A stretch of DNA of 64,000 nt, taken from NCBI RefSeq assembly GCF_900113685.1, contig NZ_FOQG01000007.1, forward strand, positions 179,525-243,524. The letters run 5' to 3'. The notes under the pieces are model-generated. The model did not search any database. It was given only the letters and a program-made list of their open reading frames with translations, and was not told where the DNA came from. Source of the stretch: Nocardioides psychrotolerans. Its GTDB lineage: Bacteria > Actinomycetota > Actinomycetes > Propionibacteriales > Nocardioidaceae. This document shows positions 37,173 to 46,461 of this stretch, piece by piece (position 1 is the first letter of the stretch; every line of letters starts with the position of its first letter). The position numbers and the translations under genes were made by a program.

Positions 37173-38203
37173 CGCGCGGCGCTCCCGCTCAGGCCCGCCT
37201 GCGTCAGCGCGGCCGAGATGTCGGCGTGGGTGAGCTGGCCGAGCCGGTTGCCGGTGGGGTCGATGACGTCGACCGCCTCGGCTCCCGTGACCACGAGCAG
37301 GTTGAGGGCGTCGCGCAACGTGCTCGCCGGGTCGATGCTGGGTCGACCACCGAGATCTCCGGTGGCCCCGCTCAGCCGCGCGGTCCCCACCGGCATCAGC
37401 GCGAGGCGCTTCAGGGCCGCACCGGAGCCGATGAAGGAGGCGACGTACTCGTTGGCGGGCGCCGCCAGGATCGCGGCAGGGGTGTCGAACTGCTCGACCT
37501 GGCTGCGTTCGCTCAGCACCGCGATGCGGTCGCCGAGGCGCACGGCCTCGTCGAAGTCGTGGGTGACGAAGATGATCGTCTTGCCGATCTCGGCCTGGAG
37601 CCGGAGGAACTCCGACTGGAGCTTCTCCCGGGTGATCGGATCGGTCGCACCGAACGGTTCGTCCATGAGCATGACCGGCGGGTCCGCTGCCAGTGCCCGG
37701 GCGACGCCGGCGCGCTGCTGCTGACCGCCGGACAGCTGGCGGGGATAGCGGTCGGCGAACTCTGCGGGGTCGAGCTGGACGGTCTCGAGCAGCTCCTCGA
37801 CGCGCGCCGCGATCTGCTGCTTGGACCAGCCGAGCAACCGGGGCACGGTGGCGACGTTCTCGGCGATCGTCATGTGCGGGAAGAGCCCGATCTGCTGGAT
37901 GACGTAGCCGATGTGGCGGCGCAGCTCGTGCGGCGACAGGCCAAGGACGTCCTGGCCATCGATCCGGATCGACCCGGAGGTCGGCTCGATGATCCGGTTG
38001 ACCATCTTCATCGTGGTGGTCTTGCCGCAGCCGCTGGGACCCACGAACATCACCAGCTCGCCTGGCTCGATCCGCATCGAGAACGCCTCGACGGCGCTGA
38101 CCTTCTGACCGGGATAGGTCTTGGTGACGCTGTCCAGCTCGATGCTGACGCCTCCAGGACTGGTCGCGGAGGACGGGAACAAGGCGTTGCTGTGATCAGG
38201 CAC
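37169..38203 (-). CDS. ABC ATPase (OpuCA/ProV type)
   Basis: A 344-residue ATP-binding subunit. Walker A is GPSGCGKTTT, the Q-loop YVIQQIGLFPHMT, the signature LSGGQQQRAGVARAL and Walker B VMLMDEPFGATDP. A C-terminal extension of about 100 residues contains one recognisable CBS-like stretch (LLVVTGAEAVDVIDPTGNRL), shorter than the tandem CBS pair of OpuCA, so the ionic-strength gating of osmotic transporters may be absent. The GTG start at 38203 overlaps the preceding permease stop by 8 nt. Confidence 0.9.
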   Translation of the reverse strand: MPDHSNALFPSSATSPGGVSIELDSVTKTYPGQKVSAVEAFSMRIEPGELVMFVGPSGCGKTTTMKMVNRIIEPTSGSIRIDGQDVLGLSPHELRRHIGYVIQQIGLFPHMTIAENVATVPRLLGWSKQQIAARVEELLETVQLDPAEFADRYPRQLSGGQQQRAGVARALAADPPVMLMDEPFGATDPITREKLQSEFLRLQAEIGKTIIFVTHDFDEAVRLGDRIAVLSERSQVEQFDTPAAILAAPANEYVASFIGSGAALKRLALMPVGTARLSGATGDLGGRPSIDPASTLRDALNLLVVTGAEAVDVIDPTGNRLGQLTHADISAALTQAGLSGSAAR

Positions 38204-38870
38204 GAAGACCCCTCGGAGTGGTGTAACGGGTGATCAGGATGAAGACGGCGTCGGCCACGAGGGCGAGGACGACCACCCCGACGGTTCCGCTGAGTGCGTA
38301 GTTGAGTGCGTTCTTGGAGCCCAGCGAGGACAGGCCCCTGAAGATGAACTGGCCCAGCCCGGGCCCGGCGACGTAGGCACCGATGGCGGCGATGCCGATG
38401 GCGAGCTGGGTGGCGACGCGGATGCCGGTCAGGATGATCGGCCAGGCCATCGGCAGCTGGATCCGGATCAGGACGGTGCTGGGCTTCATGCCCATGCCGC
38501 GCGCCGACTCCAGGACGGGGGCCGGCACCTCGCGCAGCCCGACCACGGTGTTGCGGATGATCGGCAGCAGGGAGTACATGACCAGGGCGACCACCGTCGG
38601 ACCCCACCCAAGACCGAAGAGCGGGCTCAGGATCGCGAGCAGTGCCAGGGACGGGATGGTCAGGATGATCGCTGCGGTGGTGATGGCCACGGAGCGGCCG
38701 ATGTTGCGGTCCCACACGAGCAGGCCGATGCCCACGCCAAGCACGGTGGCGATGCCGACCGACAGCGCGACGACGATGAGGTGCTCGGTCGTCATCTGGA
38801 CCAGGTCGTCGGACCTCCGGTCGAGAAACGTTCCGAGGCCATCGAGGGCCATGGGCACTGAGTTGGCCAC
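38196..38870 (-). CDS. ABC permease (OpuCB/OpuCD type), first gene of the operon
   Basis: A protein of about 224 residues with six hydrophobic segments. The EAA loop reads RNTVVGLREVPAPVLESARG then MGMKPSTVLIRIQLP. The start is taken at GTG 38870 (VANSVPMALDGL), which has GGGAG at 6-nt spacing; ATG 38852 is an alternative. It is the first gene of block A, divergent from the IclR regulator. Confidence 0.85.
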   Translation of the reverse strand: MANSVPMALDGLGTFLDRRSDDLVQMTTEHLIVVALSVGIATVLGVGIGLLVWDRNIGRSVAITTAAIILTIPSLALLAILSPLFGLGWGPTVVALVMYSLLPIIRNTVVGLREVPAPVLESARGMGMKPSTVLIRIQLPMAWPIILTGIRVATQLAIGIAAIGAYVAGPGLGQFIFRGLSSLGSKNALNYALSGTVGVVVLALVADAVFILITRYTTPRGLRA

Positions 38871-38986
38871 GCTGAACTCCCATCGTGTGACGACGCTCAC
38901 AGGTCGTGAGCAGTGAACATCCCACCGTCGATTCCACTTACACAACACGCCTTGCGTATATGGCAACGCCTGACTACTTTGCTGCC
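38871..38986. promoter_or_regulatory. Divergent promoter region of block A and iclR-type gene
   Basis: A 116-bp intergenic region expected to hold both promoters. An AT-rich patch at 38952-38966 (TTGCGTATATGGCAA) has TTGC/GCAA ends as an imperfect palindrome, a plausible regulator site. This is inference from symmetry alone. Confidence 0.4.
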
Positions 38987-39886
38987 ATGACGCGTACCTC
39001 CGGAAGCCGGCCTCCAGCACGTCGCAACACCTCGGGACTGGCTCGGGACCTGGAGATCCTCGACCTCCTGGCCAGCCCGGAGGCGCAGCGTGAGGGTGGG
39101 CTACGCGTGCTGCGCATCGCCGAGCTCGTGGGCCGTGACAAGGCCGCGGTGTCTCGCGCCCTGGCCACGTTGGCCGACGCCGAGCTGTTGGCCCGCGACC
39201 CGGAGCGACTCACCTACCACCTCGGGTCCAGGCTCTATGCGCTGGCCGCGAGGACCGGGGAGGCGGCGCTCACGCAGCGCGCCCGTCCCTTGCTGCGACA
39301 GATCGTGCAGTCCGCCCGTGAGACGACCCACCTGTGCGTCCTGCGGGGCGGCAACGTGCTGACCCTGGTGAGCGAGCTCAGCCCGCACGAGGTCGGCACG
39401 GCGGGATGGGCGGGGACGACCTCTGCTGCCTGGCGGACACCCTCGGGCCGCGTCCTCATCAGCGACTGGGACCGCGCTTCGGTCGACTCCTGGTATGCCG
39501 CGCACGGTCGAGACCGGGCACTGGTCAACCCCCAGGAGTCCCGGGCCCCGGGAGCCTTCTCGGTCCTCGTCGAGCCGCCCCCGGACACGCTCGCCGTCCG
39601 CGACCTCGCCACGCTGCACACCGAGCTCGAGCAGATCAGGCAGCGTGGCTACGCCACTTCCGACGAGGAGCTCGAGCAAGGCGTCGTAGCCGCGTCGGCG
39701 CCGGTGTGGGACGCTACCGGCTCTATCGTGGCGGCGCTCAACGTGAGCGCCCCCAAGTCCCGGTTGGGCCAACGGCTAGAGGATCTCGGCGCCTACGTGG
39801 CCAGGTGCGGCGCCACGCTCTCAGCAGAGCTGGGAGGCCCGGCGCGCTCGACCGCGGCGGTCAGAACAACGGGCGCCCGACGCTGA
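38987..39886 (+). CDS. IclR-family transcriptional regulator
   Basis: A 299-residue regulator. The N-terminal winged helix is at residues about 15-80 (SGLARDLEILDLLASPEAQR, then GRDKAAVSRALATLADAELL). The C-terminal IclR effector domain includes CVLRGGNVLTLVSEL and ends with VWDATGSIVAALNVSAPKSR. The ATG at 38987 is preferred; ATG 38960 would read through the likely promoter. It is divergent from the long catabolic operon and is its probable local regulator, responding to a pathway intermediate. Confidence 0.87.
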   Translation: MTRTSGSRPPARRNTSGLARDLEILDLLASPEAQREGGLRVLRIAELVGRDKAAVSRALATLADAELLARDPERLTYHLGSRLYALAARTGEAALTQRARPLLRQIVQSARETTHLCVLRGGNVLTLVSELSPHEVGTAGWAGTTSAAWRTPSGRVLISDWDRASVDSWYAAHGRDRALVNPQESRAPGAFSVLVEPPPDTLAVRDLATLHTELEQIRQRGYATSDEELEQGVVAASAPVWDATGSIVAALNVSAPKSRLGQRLEDLGAYVARCGATLSAELGGPARSTAAVRTTGARR

Positions 39887-39930
39887 AGCGCTGATCTCAC
39901 CCCGCTGGAGGTCGTCTGCGACGCTAGGCG

Positions 39931-40928
39931 TCACTCCCGCGTGGCCTGTGCGGTGATCCGTGTCCCAAGGTCGTCCAGCTCGTCCGCCAGCGACGAGGTG
40001 ACCCACACCTGGTTCCGCGTCCGGTTGGTCAGTGGACGGATGACGCCCGCTTCGTGCAGTCGGTGGATAGCCGAATACCCGATAGCGGTGGCCCCGCCGA
40101 CTCGTCGCTCGGCCTCCTCGACGGAGAAGACCGGGTGGTCCAGGAGGCTGTCGAGAATCTTGGCGGAGGCGCTTCCCCTGCGCGGCTTCCCTGCGCCCTC
40201 CCGCCACACGGTAGGCATCTGTGAAGGTCGATCGGCGGTAGTCCACGACTTCTGTGCCGCGATCATCGAACCCCGCGAGAAGGACGCGATGATGGGTCCT
40301 GCGTCGCCGGTGCGGCAGGCCTCGAGGGAGTCGAACTAGGAGTCGCGTCGGGCAACGATCACCGACGCCAGGGGCACAGCGACGCGCCGAGTCGTCCCCC
40401 GCCTGCGCAGGATCGTGTGGATCAGGGGTCGGCCGATGCGTCCGTTGCCGCCGGTGAACGGGCAGATCGACTCGAACTGCGCGTGGGCGTGTCAATGGCT
40501 GGGCCAGAACTCCAGTGTCGGTCCTGTTTGAGAAACGGAGCAGGTCATCCAGGTAGGCGTCGACAGCGCGCGGCGGCGGGACGTACGACGCATTGCGTGG
40601 CGAATGGTCAGAGCTCTCAATCCAGTTCTGCATGTCTCGCGCTCGGCCCGAGTAGACACGTCCATGGGGATCGTCTGCCATAAGGATCCCCTGGGCGCGG
40701 TAGATCTTGTCGAGGTCGATGGCGTGACCGTCTTGCACAGATCGAATGAGGTCGTTGAGTGCTGTTGTCGAGGCCACCATCGACACCGCAGACACGTTCG
40801 GCTTGGGATCGTGCAGGGCTCGGGCATAGCGCTGCACTCTCACGCAGGGCAGCGTCCATCTCGGCGCCGACGCGCGATGGCATGAGCACGTCCAGGTCGG
40901 CAATATTCGGAGGCAGCCAGACGGTCAC
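39931..40928 (-). pseudogene. Fic-family protein, multiply inactivated
   Basis: A full-length Fic protein can be traced across three frames. The N-terminus reads LPPNIADLDVLMPSRVGAEM, then VQRYARALHDPKPNVSAVS, ALNDLIRSVQDG and DLDKIYRAQGILMADDPHGR, up to LLRFSNRTDTGVLAQ. A frameshift near 40500 leads to AHAQFESICPFTGGNGRIGR and then a TAG where relatives have a tyrosine (RRDS-stop-FDSLEA). The C-terminal winged-helix part reads AKILDSLLDHPVFSVEEAER. The inhibitory helix region is also deleted. The catalytic histidine of HPFxxGNGR is cysteine here. The gene is dead by several independent lesions. Confidence 0.82.
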
Positions 40929-41029
40929 CTCCCGCAGTCTCGACCGGACGGGCGGAAGAGCCCGACGACGTCAATAGGAGGCGCTCTCGGGAGGTACGGC
41001 GGCCCCGCGCTTGATTGTGCATTCTCGTG

Positions 41030-41070
<41 letters not shown>

Positions 41071-41508
41071 GAACCGAGGCTCTCCACCTCTCGTCGAATC
41101 TACGCGATTCTCTGAGAAAACATGCTCTGAGCTGCACTGATGCCGAAGTCGCTGTGGCTGGCAGCCTTGACTGTACCCGAGTGTCTCGGACGTTCTCTGG
41201 CCTCTTCGGGCCCGAAAGTGCTGACTTTCCGCTGACACCTCGCGGATCCGCACCTGATGGAAAAACCCGAGGACCGGACCCCTCTGCGGCGTACGCTGGG
41301 GTCTGCTGCACGATCAGGTGGCCTGCCGCAGACCCCTGCTTCTGTTGATGACCAGCCCGGATCAGAGCGATCGCTCGGGCACGGAACGCGCCAGGGCAGG
41401 CCGGGGCACGCCTGGAGATAGCTCGGTTGAACCCGACTCCACCGGCCCTCCCCACCTGAGATCGCGCAATCTCTGGTCGAGCTGCGCGTATCAGCACGTG
41501 TGCCGGGG
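41071..41508. other. Gene-free stretch
   Basis: About 440 bp between the tRNA/tmRNA scar and the lipoate-ligase-family gene. Open frames on both strands show no recognisable domain. I see nothing else. Confidence 0.4.
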
Positions 41509-42261
41509 TTACCTGACGGGCACAAGCGTGAGGGAGTCATCCCGCGACCCCTCATGCCCCGTCAGTGGGTCGAGGAGGCGACCGAGATGGGAGGCCACGA
41601 CCGCGGCGGCTTGGTCGAGCGTTATCCCGGGCACCCACTGATCCACGGAGCCGACGGTCACCGGGTCAAGCGGCAGACCGAGGGCGGCGTAGGCCGCGGT
41701 CAACATATGGCGCACCGGCTCGGGGTGGGCAACCGAGAGGACGGCGCAGAAGAGGTACCCGTCGCGGAACAGCCGCTGTCCGGTTCCGGCCAGCTTTGCC
41801 CGGCCACCGACGTTGACGCTCCATGCACCGTCGCAGTACTCGCCCGGGACCGCACCGATCCGCAGTTCCGGTACGCCGAGCACCGTCAGCGCGCCAGAGA
41901 GCGCCTGGGAGACCAGCGAAAACCGGTCGCGCAGGCCCAGTCGCGGGTGCGGGTGTGACCCCCACAGGTGCAGGACCAGACACCCTTCGTCGTAGCCGGC
42001 GAGGTGACCGCCGACCGGCCGCACCACCGGCTCGAATCCCCTGGCGGCGACGACCTCGGCGGCAGCTGGGTACCCCGGCAGCAAGGTGTCACGACGGCTG
42101 AAGGCAGCCGTGGGGGCACAGCGCGACACCAGCAGCACGGGCCTGGCCGTGCCGGGTTGCTGAGAGGCGGAGGCGAGCACACCGCGCAGGTCCTCGGACC
42201 CGGTGACCGGGGCCGGCCGGCGCAGCACGGTCAAGGGTCCGTCGCCGAACGGCCCGGTCAC
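41509..42261 (-). CDS. Lipoate--protein ligase family protein
   Basis: A protein of about 250 residues of the LplA/LipB/LipM cofactor-transferase fold. [20 protein letters not shown] replaces the usual RxxGGxAv lipoyl-binding segment. [20 protein letters not shown] then [13 protein letters not shown] gives the family's lysine-containing adenylate/lipoyl site. The GTG start at 42261 overlaps the lipA stop by 4 nt. It is the last gene of the glpD-glpK-lipA operon. It may attach or transfer lipoyl/octanoyl groups to the free lipoyl protein at 51.6 kb; ligase versus transferase cannot be decided. Confidence 0.83.
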   Translation of the reverse strand: MTGPFGDGPLTVLRRPAPVTGSEDLRGVLASASQQPGTARPVLLVSRCAPTAAFSRRDTLLPGYPAAAEVVAARGFEPVVRPVGGHLAGYDEGCLVLHLWGSHPHPRLGLRDRFSLVSQALSGALTVLGVPELRIGAVPGEYCDGAWSVNVGGRAKLAGTGQRLFRDGYLFCAVLSVAHPEPVRHMLTAAYAALGLPLDPVTVGSVDQWVPGITLDQAAAVVASHLGRLLDPLTGHEGSRDDSLTLVPVR

Positions 42262-43193
42262 GAGTCGGACCGCCGATCGCAGGCTTGCTGGTATAGGCGC
42301 CCGGCGCGGTACGACGAACGCACCAGCGGTCCGGACATGACCCCGGAGAAGCCGATCTCGTCGGCCTCGTCCTTCATCTCCACGAACTCCTCGGGCTTGA
42401 CCCACCGCTCCACGGGGTGGTGCCGGGCCGAGGGGCGCAGGTACTGCGTGATGGTGATCAGCTCGCACCCGGCCTCGTGCAGGTCACGCAGGGCCTGCGA
42501 GATCTCCTCGCGGGTCTCACCCATGCCCAGGATCAGGTTGGACTTGGTGACCAGGCCGAAGTCGCGCGCCTGGGTGATGACATCGAGGGAGCGGTCGTAG
42601 CGGAACGCCGGGCGGATCCGCTTGAAGATCCGCGGGACCGTCTCCACGTTGTGGGCCAGCACCTCGGGACGCGACTCGAAGACCTCGGCGAGCAGGTCGG
42701 GCTTGCCGTTGAAGTCGGGGATGAGGTTCTCGACACCGGTGCCGGGGTTGAGCTCGTGGATGGCGCGCACGGTCTCGGCGTAGAGCCAGGCGCCGCCGTC
42801 GGGGAGGTCGTCGCGGGCGACGCCGGTGATCGTGGCGTAGCGCAGCTGCATCTTCTGCACCGATTCCGCGACGCGGCGGGGCTCGTCGCGGTCGAGCGGC
42901 TGGGGCTTGCCCGTGTCGATCTGGCAGAAGTCGCAGCGGCGGGTGCACTGGTCGCCACCGATGAGGAACGTCGCCTCGCGGTCCTCCCAGCACTCGAAGA
43001 TGTTGGGACAGCCGGCCTCCTGGCACACGGTGTGCAGCCCTTCGGACTTCACCAGGCTCTGGAGCGCCTTGTATTCCGGGCCCATCTTGGCCCGGGTCTT
43101 GATCCAGTCGGGCTTCTTCTCGATGGGGGTCTCGGCGTTGCGGACCTCGAGACGGAGGAGCTTGCGGCCTTCGGGGACAGGAGCGGTGGTCAC
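42258..43193 (-). CDS. lipA: Lipoyl synthase
   Basis: Radical-SAM enzyme that inserts two sulfurs into protein-bound octanoyl chains. Both iron-sulfur sites are present: the auxiliary cluster cysteines in [12 protein letters not shown] (CX4CX5C) and the radical-[11 protein letters not shown] (CX3CX2C). The terminal RSSY motif ([10 protein letters not shown]) supplies the serine ligand of the auxiliary cluster. The length is 311 residues. The GTG start at 43193 overlaps the glpK-like stop by 4 nt. It is unusual to find lipA inside a glycerol-type operon rather than beside lipB or sucB. Confidence 0.95.
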   Translation of the reverse strand: MTTAPVPEGRKLLRLEVRNAETPIEKKPDWIKTRAKMGPEYKALQSLVKSEGLHTVCQEAGCPNIFECWEDREATFLIGGDQCTRRCDFCQIDTGKPQPLDRDEPRRVAESVQKMQLRYATITGVARDDLPDGGAWLYAETVRAIHELNPGTGVENLIPDFNGKPDLLAEVFESRPEVLAHNVETVPRIFKRIRPAFRYDRSLDVITQARDFGLVTKSNLILGMGETREEISQALRDLHEAGCELITITQYLRPSARHHPVERWVKPEEFVEMKDEADEIGFSGVMSGPLVRSSYRAGRLYQQACDRRSDS

Positions 43194-44686
43194 GAGACAC
43201 CACCCGTCACCGTGCGGACGGCGGCCTGCCAGCCGGCGTACAGGCCCTCACGCTGGTCCTCGGACATGGTCGGCTCGAAGACGCGGTCGACCTCCCACCG
43301 GGCGGCCAGGTCGTCCAGCTTCCACAGGCCACCGGCGACGCCGGCGACGTGGGCGATGCCCATGGCGGTCTGCTCTAGCTGACGCGGCCGGACCACGGGC
43401 ACCCCGAGGATGTCGGCCTGGAACTGGCACAACAGCTCGTTGGTGGTGGCCCCGCCGTCGACGCGCAGCTCCCGGACGTCGTAGCCACCCGTGCGGAAGG
43501 CCTCGACGTTGTCACGGGTCTGGTAGGCCATCGCCTCCAGTCCGGCCCTGACCACGTGGGCCCTCGTGCTCTCCAGGGTGAGCCCGACGATGCTGGCCGA
43601 GGCGTCCCGCGCCCAGTGCGGAGCGCAGAGGCCGGCGAACGCCGGGACGACGTAGACACCGCAGCTGTCCGTCACCCGGGAGGCGACCTCCTCGCTGCGC
43701 TCGTCCGGACCGAGGAGCTCGAGCTTCTCCCGCATCCAGTGCAGGGTCTGACCGCTGTGGAAGACGACCCCCTCCGCCTCGTAGTGGGTGGTGCCCTCGA
43801 GGGTCCACGCCACGCTGGCGGTCAGCCCCTCGAGAACGGCGGGGCGATCACCGGTGTTGGCGGTCAGGACCCCAGCCGTCCCGAAGGTGTTCTTGACCGA
43901 ACCACTGGCCAGGCAGCCCTGCCCGAACATGCCGGCCATCTGGTCGCCCATGACGGCCGTGATCGGGAAGGGCGACGAGCCGGGCAGCCCGGTCTCGGAC
44001 GGATGGGCCTCTCCGAAGACACCGTCGGAGGGGAGGACCTCGGGCAGCACCGACAGGGGCACACCCGCCGCACTGCACAGCACCTCGTCCCACGCCAGGT
44101 CGGTGAGTGAGAAGAGCGCGGTGCGTGACGCCTCGCTGGGATCGGTGGCGTGGCTGCGCCGGCCGGTGAGGTTCCAGACCAGCCAGGAGTCCAGCGTGCC
44201 CGCAGCGAGCTCGCCGGCCTCCGCGCGCGCCCGGGCACCGGGCACCTTCTCGAGGATCCAGGCCAGCTTGGCGGCACTGAAGAACGAGTCGTTGAACAGC
44301 CCAGTCCTGGAGCGGAACTCGTCGTCGAGCCCCTCGTTGCGCCAGCGCTCCACGATCTCGTCGGTCTGCTTCGACATCCACATGATCGCCGGGTAGACGG
44401 GCTCACCGGTCGCGCGGTCCCAGAGCAGACAGGTCTCGCGCGAGGTCGTGACCCCAGCACCGGCGATGTCGTCGGTCGTGGCCCCCGCCGCCGTCAGCGC
44501 CTCGCCGAGCGAGTCGCGCAGGCCGCGCCAGAGGTGCCACGGGTCCAGCTCGACCCAGCCCCGCTGCGGGAACAGCGGCTCCGTGGGACGGCTGGCCTGG
44601 GCGACGACTCCGCCACCCGCCTCGACCAGCACCGCCCGCGCGCTCGTGGAGCCCAGGTCGAGCGCCACCGCGAGGTGGCGGCTCAC
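43190..44686 (-). CDS. glpK: Glycerol-kinase-like FGGY kinase
   Basis: A 498-residue FGGY kinase closest to glycerol kinases. The N-terminal phosphate loop is [14 protein letters not shown]. The arginine-glutamate pair that binds glycerol hydroxyls is in [11 protein letters not shown], the tryptophan in AIMWMSKQT, and the catalytic aspartate in [13 protein letters not shown]. GlpK has a tyrosine in DPYFSGTK, and the corresponding stretch here (NDSFFSAAK) has phenylalanine, so the substrate pocket may differ. The GTG start at 44686 overlaps the glpD stop by 4 nt. It probably phosphorylates glycerol or a related short polyol. Confidence 0.83.
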   Translation of the reverse strand: MSRHLAVALDLGSTSARAVLVEAGGGVVAQASRPTEPLFPQRGWVELDPWHLWRGLRDSLGEALTAAGATTDDIAGAGVTTSRETCLLWDRATGEPVYPAIMWMSKQTDEIVERWRNEGLDDEFRSRTGLFNDSFFSAAKLAWILEKVPGARARAEAGELAAGTLDSWLVWNLTGRRSHATDPSEASRTALFSLTDLAWDEVLCSAAGVPLSVLPEVLPSDGVFGEAHPSETGLPGSSPFPITAVMGDQMAGMFGQGCLASGSVKNTFGTAGVLTANTGDRPAVLEGLTASVAWTLEGTTHYEAEGVVFHSGQTLHWMREKLELLGPDERSEEVASRVTDSCGVYVVPAFAGLCAPHWARDASASIVGLTLESTRAHVVRAGLEAMAYQTRDNVEAFRTGGYDVRELRVDGGATTNELLCQFQADILGVPVVRPRQLEQTAMGIAHVAGVAGGLWKLDDLAARWEVDRVFEPTMSEDQREGLYAGWQAAVRTVTGGVS

Positions 44687-46302
44687 CGCTCGACCACCAC
44701 CGCGACGCCCTTGGGCACCGCGAGCCGGGTCAGCCACTGCTGGTACTCGGCGATCTCGGCGGCGCGGTCCCCGCCGGACCAGCCGAGGAGCTCACCGAGC
44801 AGTTCCGCCGCCGCGTCTACCACATCGAGGCCGTGGCCGGGCTCGAAGGCCAGCAGCACGCGGCGCGCCAGCACGTCGGTGAGGCTGCGCGCGAGCTCGT
44901 GGCGGACTGCGAAGACCAGCTCCGCGGCGATCGCGCCGGTCGGCTCGTGGAGCACCGCGATGAGCCGCTCGTCCCCCTCCGCCTCGGCCAGCACGTCGAC
45001 GCAGCGTCCGCCGTAGAGGGCGACGAGGCGCTCGACGGTGCGCGGCGCCAGACCGCGAGCGAGCAGGAATCGGCGGCTCTCGTCGAGGTCGCCGACCGCG
45101 CCGGGCAACGGCAGGCTGGCGGTGACGCACTTCGGGCTCTTGCGGCCGAGCCGCTTGAAGACGTCGTCGACGGCGTCCTCCGCCAGTTGGCGATAGGTCG
45201 TGAGCTTGCCGCCGACCACGCTGACCAAGCCCGGCAGGTCGGGCGCGTGGTCGTGGAGCACGTGGGAGCGCGGGACCTTGGACTCCTCGACACCGGGCGC
45301 GTAGGGCAGCGGGCGCACCCCCGAGTAGGTGAACAACACCTCGGCCGGGGTCAGCCCCGCCCCGGGCACCAGCGTGTTGACCTCCGAGAGCAGGTAGGTC
45401 ATCTCGTCGACGTCGCACCGCGCGAGGTCGGGGTCATCGTCGAAGCGCAGGTCGGTGGTGCCGATGAGGTAGCGGCCCATCCACGGGATCACCAGGACCA
45501 GCCGGCCGTCGGTCTTGGACTCGTAGTAGACGACGTCGTCGGGAGCGCCGGGGAACGGGTCGACCACGAGGTGGCTTCCCTTGGTGCCACCATTGAGCCG
45601 CGGCTGCGGCGGCGCGCCGCGCTGAAAGATCCGGTCGATCCACGGACCCGCCACGTTGAGGACCACGTGACCACGGACCTCGTGGCTCTCCCCCGTGGTC
45701 GTGTCGACGTAGCGCACACCGACCACGCGGCCGGCCTCGAGCACGGGCTCCTCGACGCGCGACTTGGTCTTGATGACCGCCCCGACGCCGGCGGCGGCCA
45801 GCGCCACCTCGACGCAGAGCCGCTCGGCATACTCGACCTGGCCGTCGGTGAAGACCGCGGCGCCCCCGAGACCGTCGCGTCCGATGCCGGAGAAGCGGCG
45901 CAACGTCGCGCGGGTGTCGAGGATCTCGTGGCGGTCGGTGCGCTTGTCGAAGGAGAGGGCGTCGTAGACGAACATCCCGAGCCGGATGAGCCGGGCGGGT
46001 CGCCGGTTGTGCGAGTAGAACGGCATCAGCAGACGACGCGGCTTGACCAGGTGGGGCGCCAGTCGGAAGAGAAGCTCGCGCTCGCGCAAGGATTCGCGCA
46101 CCAGGGCGAAGTCGCGGTGCTCGAGGTAGCGCAGCCCGCCGTGCACCAGCCGCCCCGACCAGGCCGAGACCCCGCTGCAGACGTCGTCCTGCTCCAGCAG
46201 CACCACGCGCAACCCGCGCAGCGCAGCGTCGCGCGCGACCCCGAGCCCGTTGATGCCTGCCCCGACGACGATCACGTCATACGGGATGCTGTCGTCTTCC
46301 AT
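44683..46302 (-). CDS. glpD: Glycerol-3-phosphate dehydrogenase-like flavoprotein (GlpD1)
   Basis: A 539-residue FAD-dependent dehydrogenase of the GlpA/GlpD family. The FAD-binding Rossmann motif VIVVGAGINGLGVARDAALR is at the N-terminus. GRLVHGGLRYLEHRDFALVR, LVVDPFPGAPDDVVYYES and VVGGKLTTYRQLAEDAVDDV are family blocks. The C-terminal DAO_C-like domain is present. Erythritol-phosphate dehydrogenase (EryB) belongs to the same family, so a longer polyol phosphate is possible. The ATG at 46302 is the start. It heads the operon with glpK, lipA and the ligase gene, and is divergent from a SorC regulator. Confidence 0.87.
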   Translation of the reverse strand: MEDDSIPYDVIVVGAGINGLGVARDAALRGLRVVLLEQDDVCSGVSAWSGRLVHGGLRYLEHRDFALVRESLRERELLFRLAPHLVKPRRLLMPFYSHNRRPARLIRLGMFVYDALSFDKRTDRHEILDTRATLRRFSGIGRDGLGGAAVFTDGQVEYAERLCVEVALAAAGVGAVIKTKSRVEEPVLEAGRVVGVRYVDTTTGESHEVRGHVVLNVAGPWIDRIFQRGAPPQPRLNGGTKGSHLVVDPFPGAPDDVVYYESKTDGRLVLVIPWMGRYLIGTTDLRFDDDPDLARCDVDEMTYLLSEVNTLVPGAGLTPAEVLFTYSGVRPLPYAPGVEESKVPRSHVLHDHAPDLPGLVSVVGGKLTTYRQLAEDAVDDVFKRLGRKSPKCVTASLPLPGAVGDLDESRRFLLARGLAPRTVERLVALYGGRCVDVLAEAEGDERLIAVLHEPTGAIAAELVFAVRHELARSLTDVLARRVLLAFEPGHGLDVVDAAAELLGELLGWSGGDRAAEIAEYQQWLTRLAVPKGVAVVVER

Positions 46303-46318
46303 GGGAGTCCTCGTCCTT

Positions 46319-46349
46319 GAATATCTATGCTGATGGTGCATGTAGAATC
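46319..46349. promoter_or_regulatory. Inverted repeat between glpD1 and SorC gene
   Basis: Imperfect inverted repeat GAATATCTATGC (46319-46330) and GCATGTAGAATC (46338-46349), 8 of 12 positions matching, with a 7-bp spacer. It lies 17 bp upstream of glpD1 and between divergent genes, where a SorC/DeoR-type repressor would bind. It is much more AT-rich than its surroundings. Confidence 0.6.
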
Positions 46350-46461
46350 AGTGTCGGGGTTCACACCTCCGGTGTCAAGGGATCCCACCCCTACACTCAG
46401 GTCGCGATACGCGCCCCGCGACCACGAGCACACCCCCGACCACGCACGACAAGGACCCGAT

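Noticed and set aside
38906..38986. Longer N-terminus for the IclR regulator
   Set aside because: It would read through the AT-rich intergenic region with the palindrome; the ATG at 38987 begins at the family's usual N-terminus.
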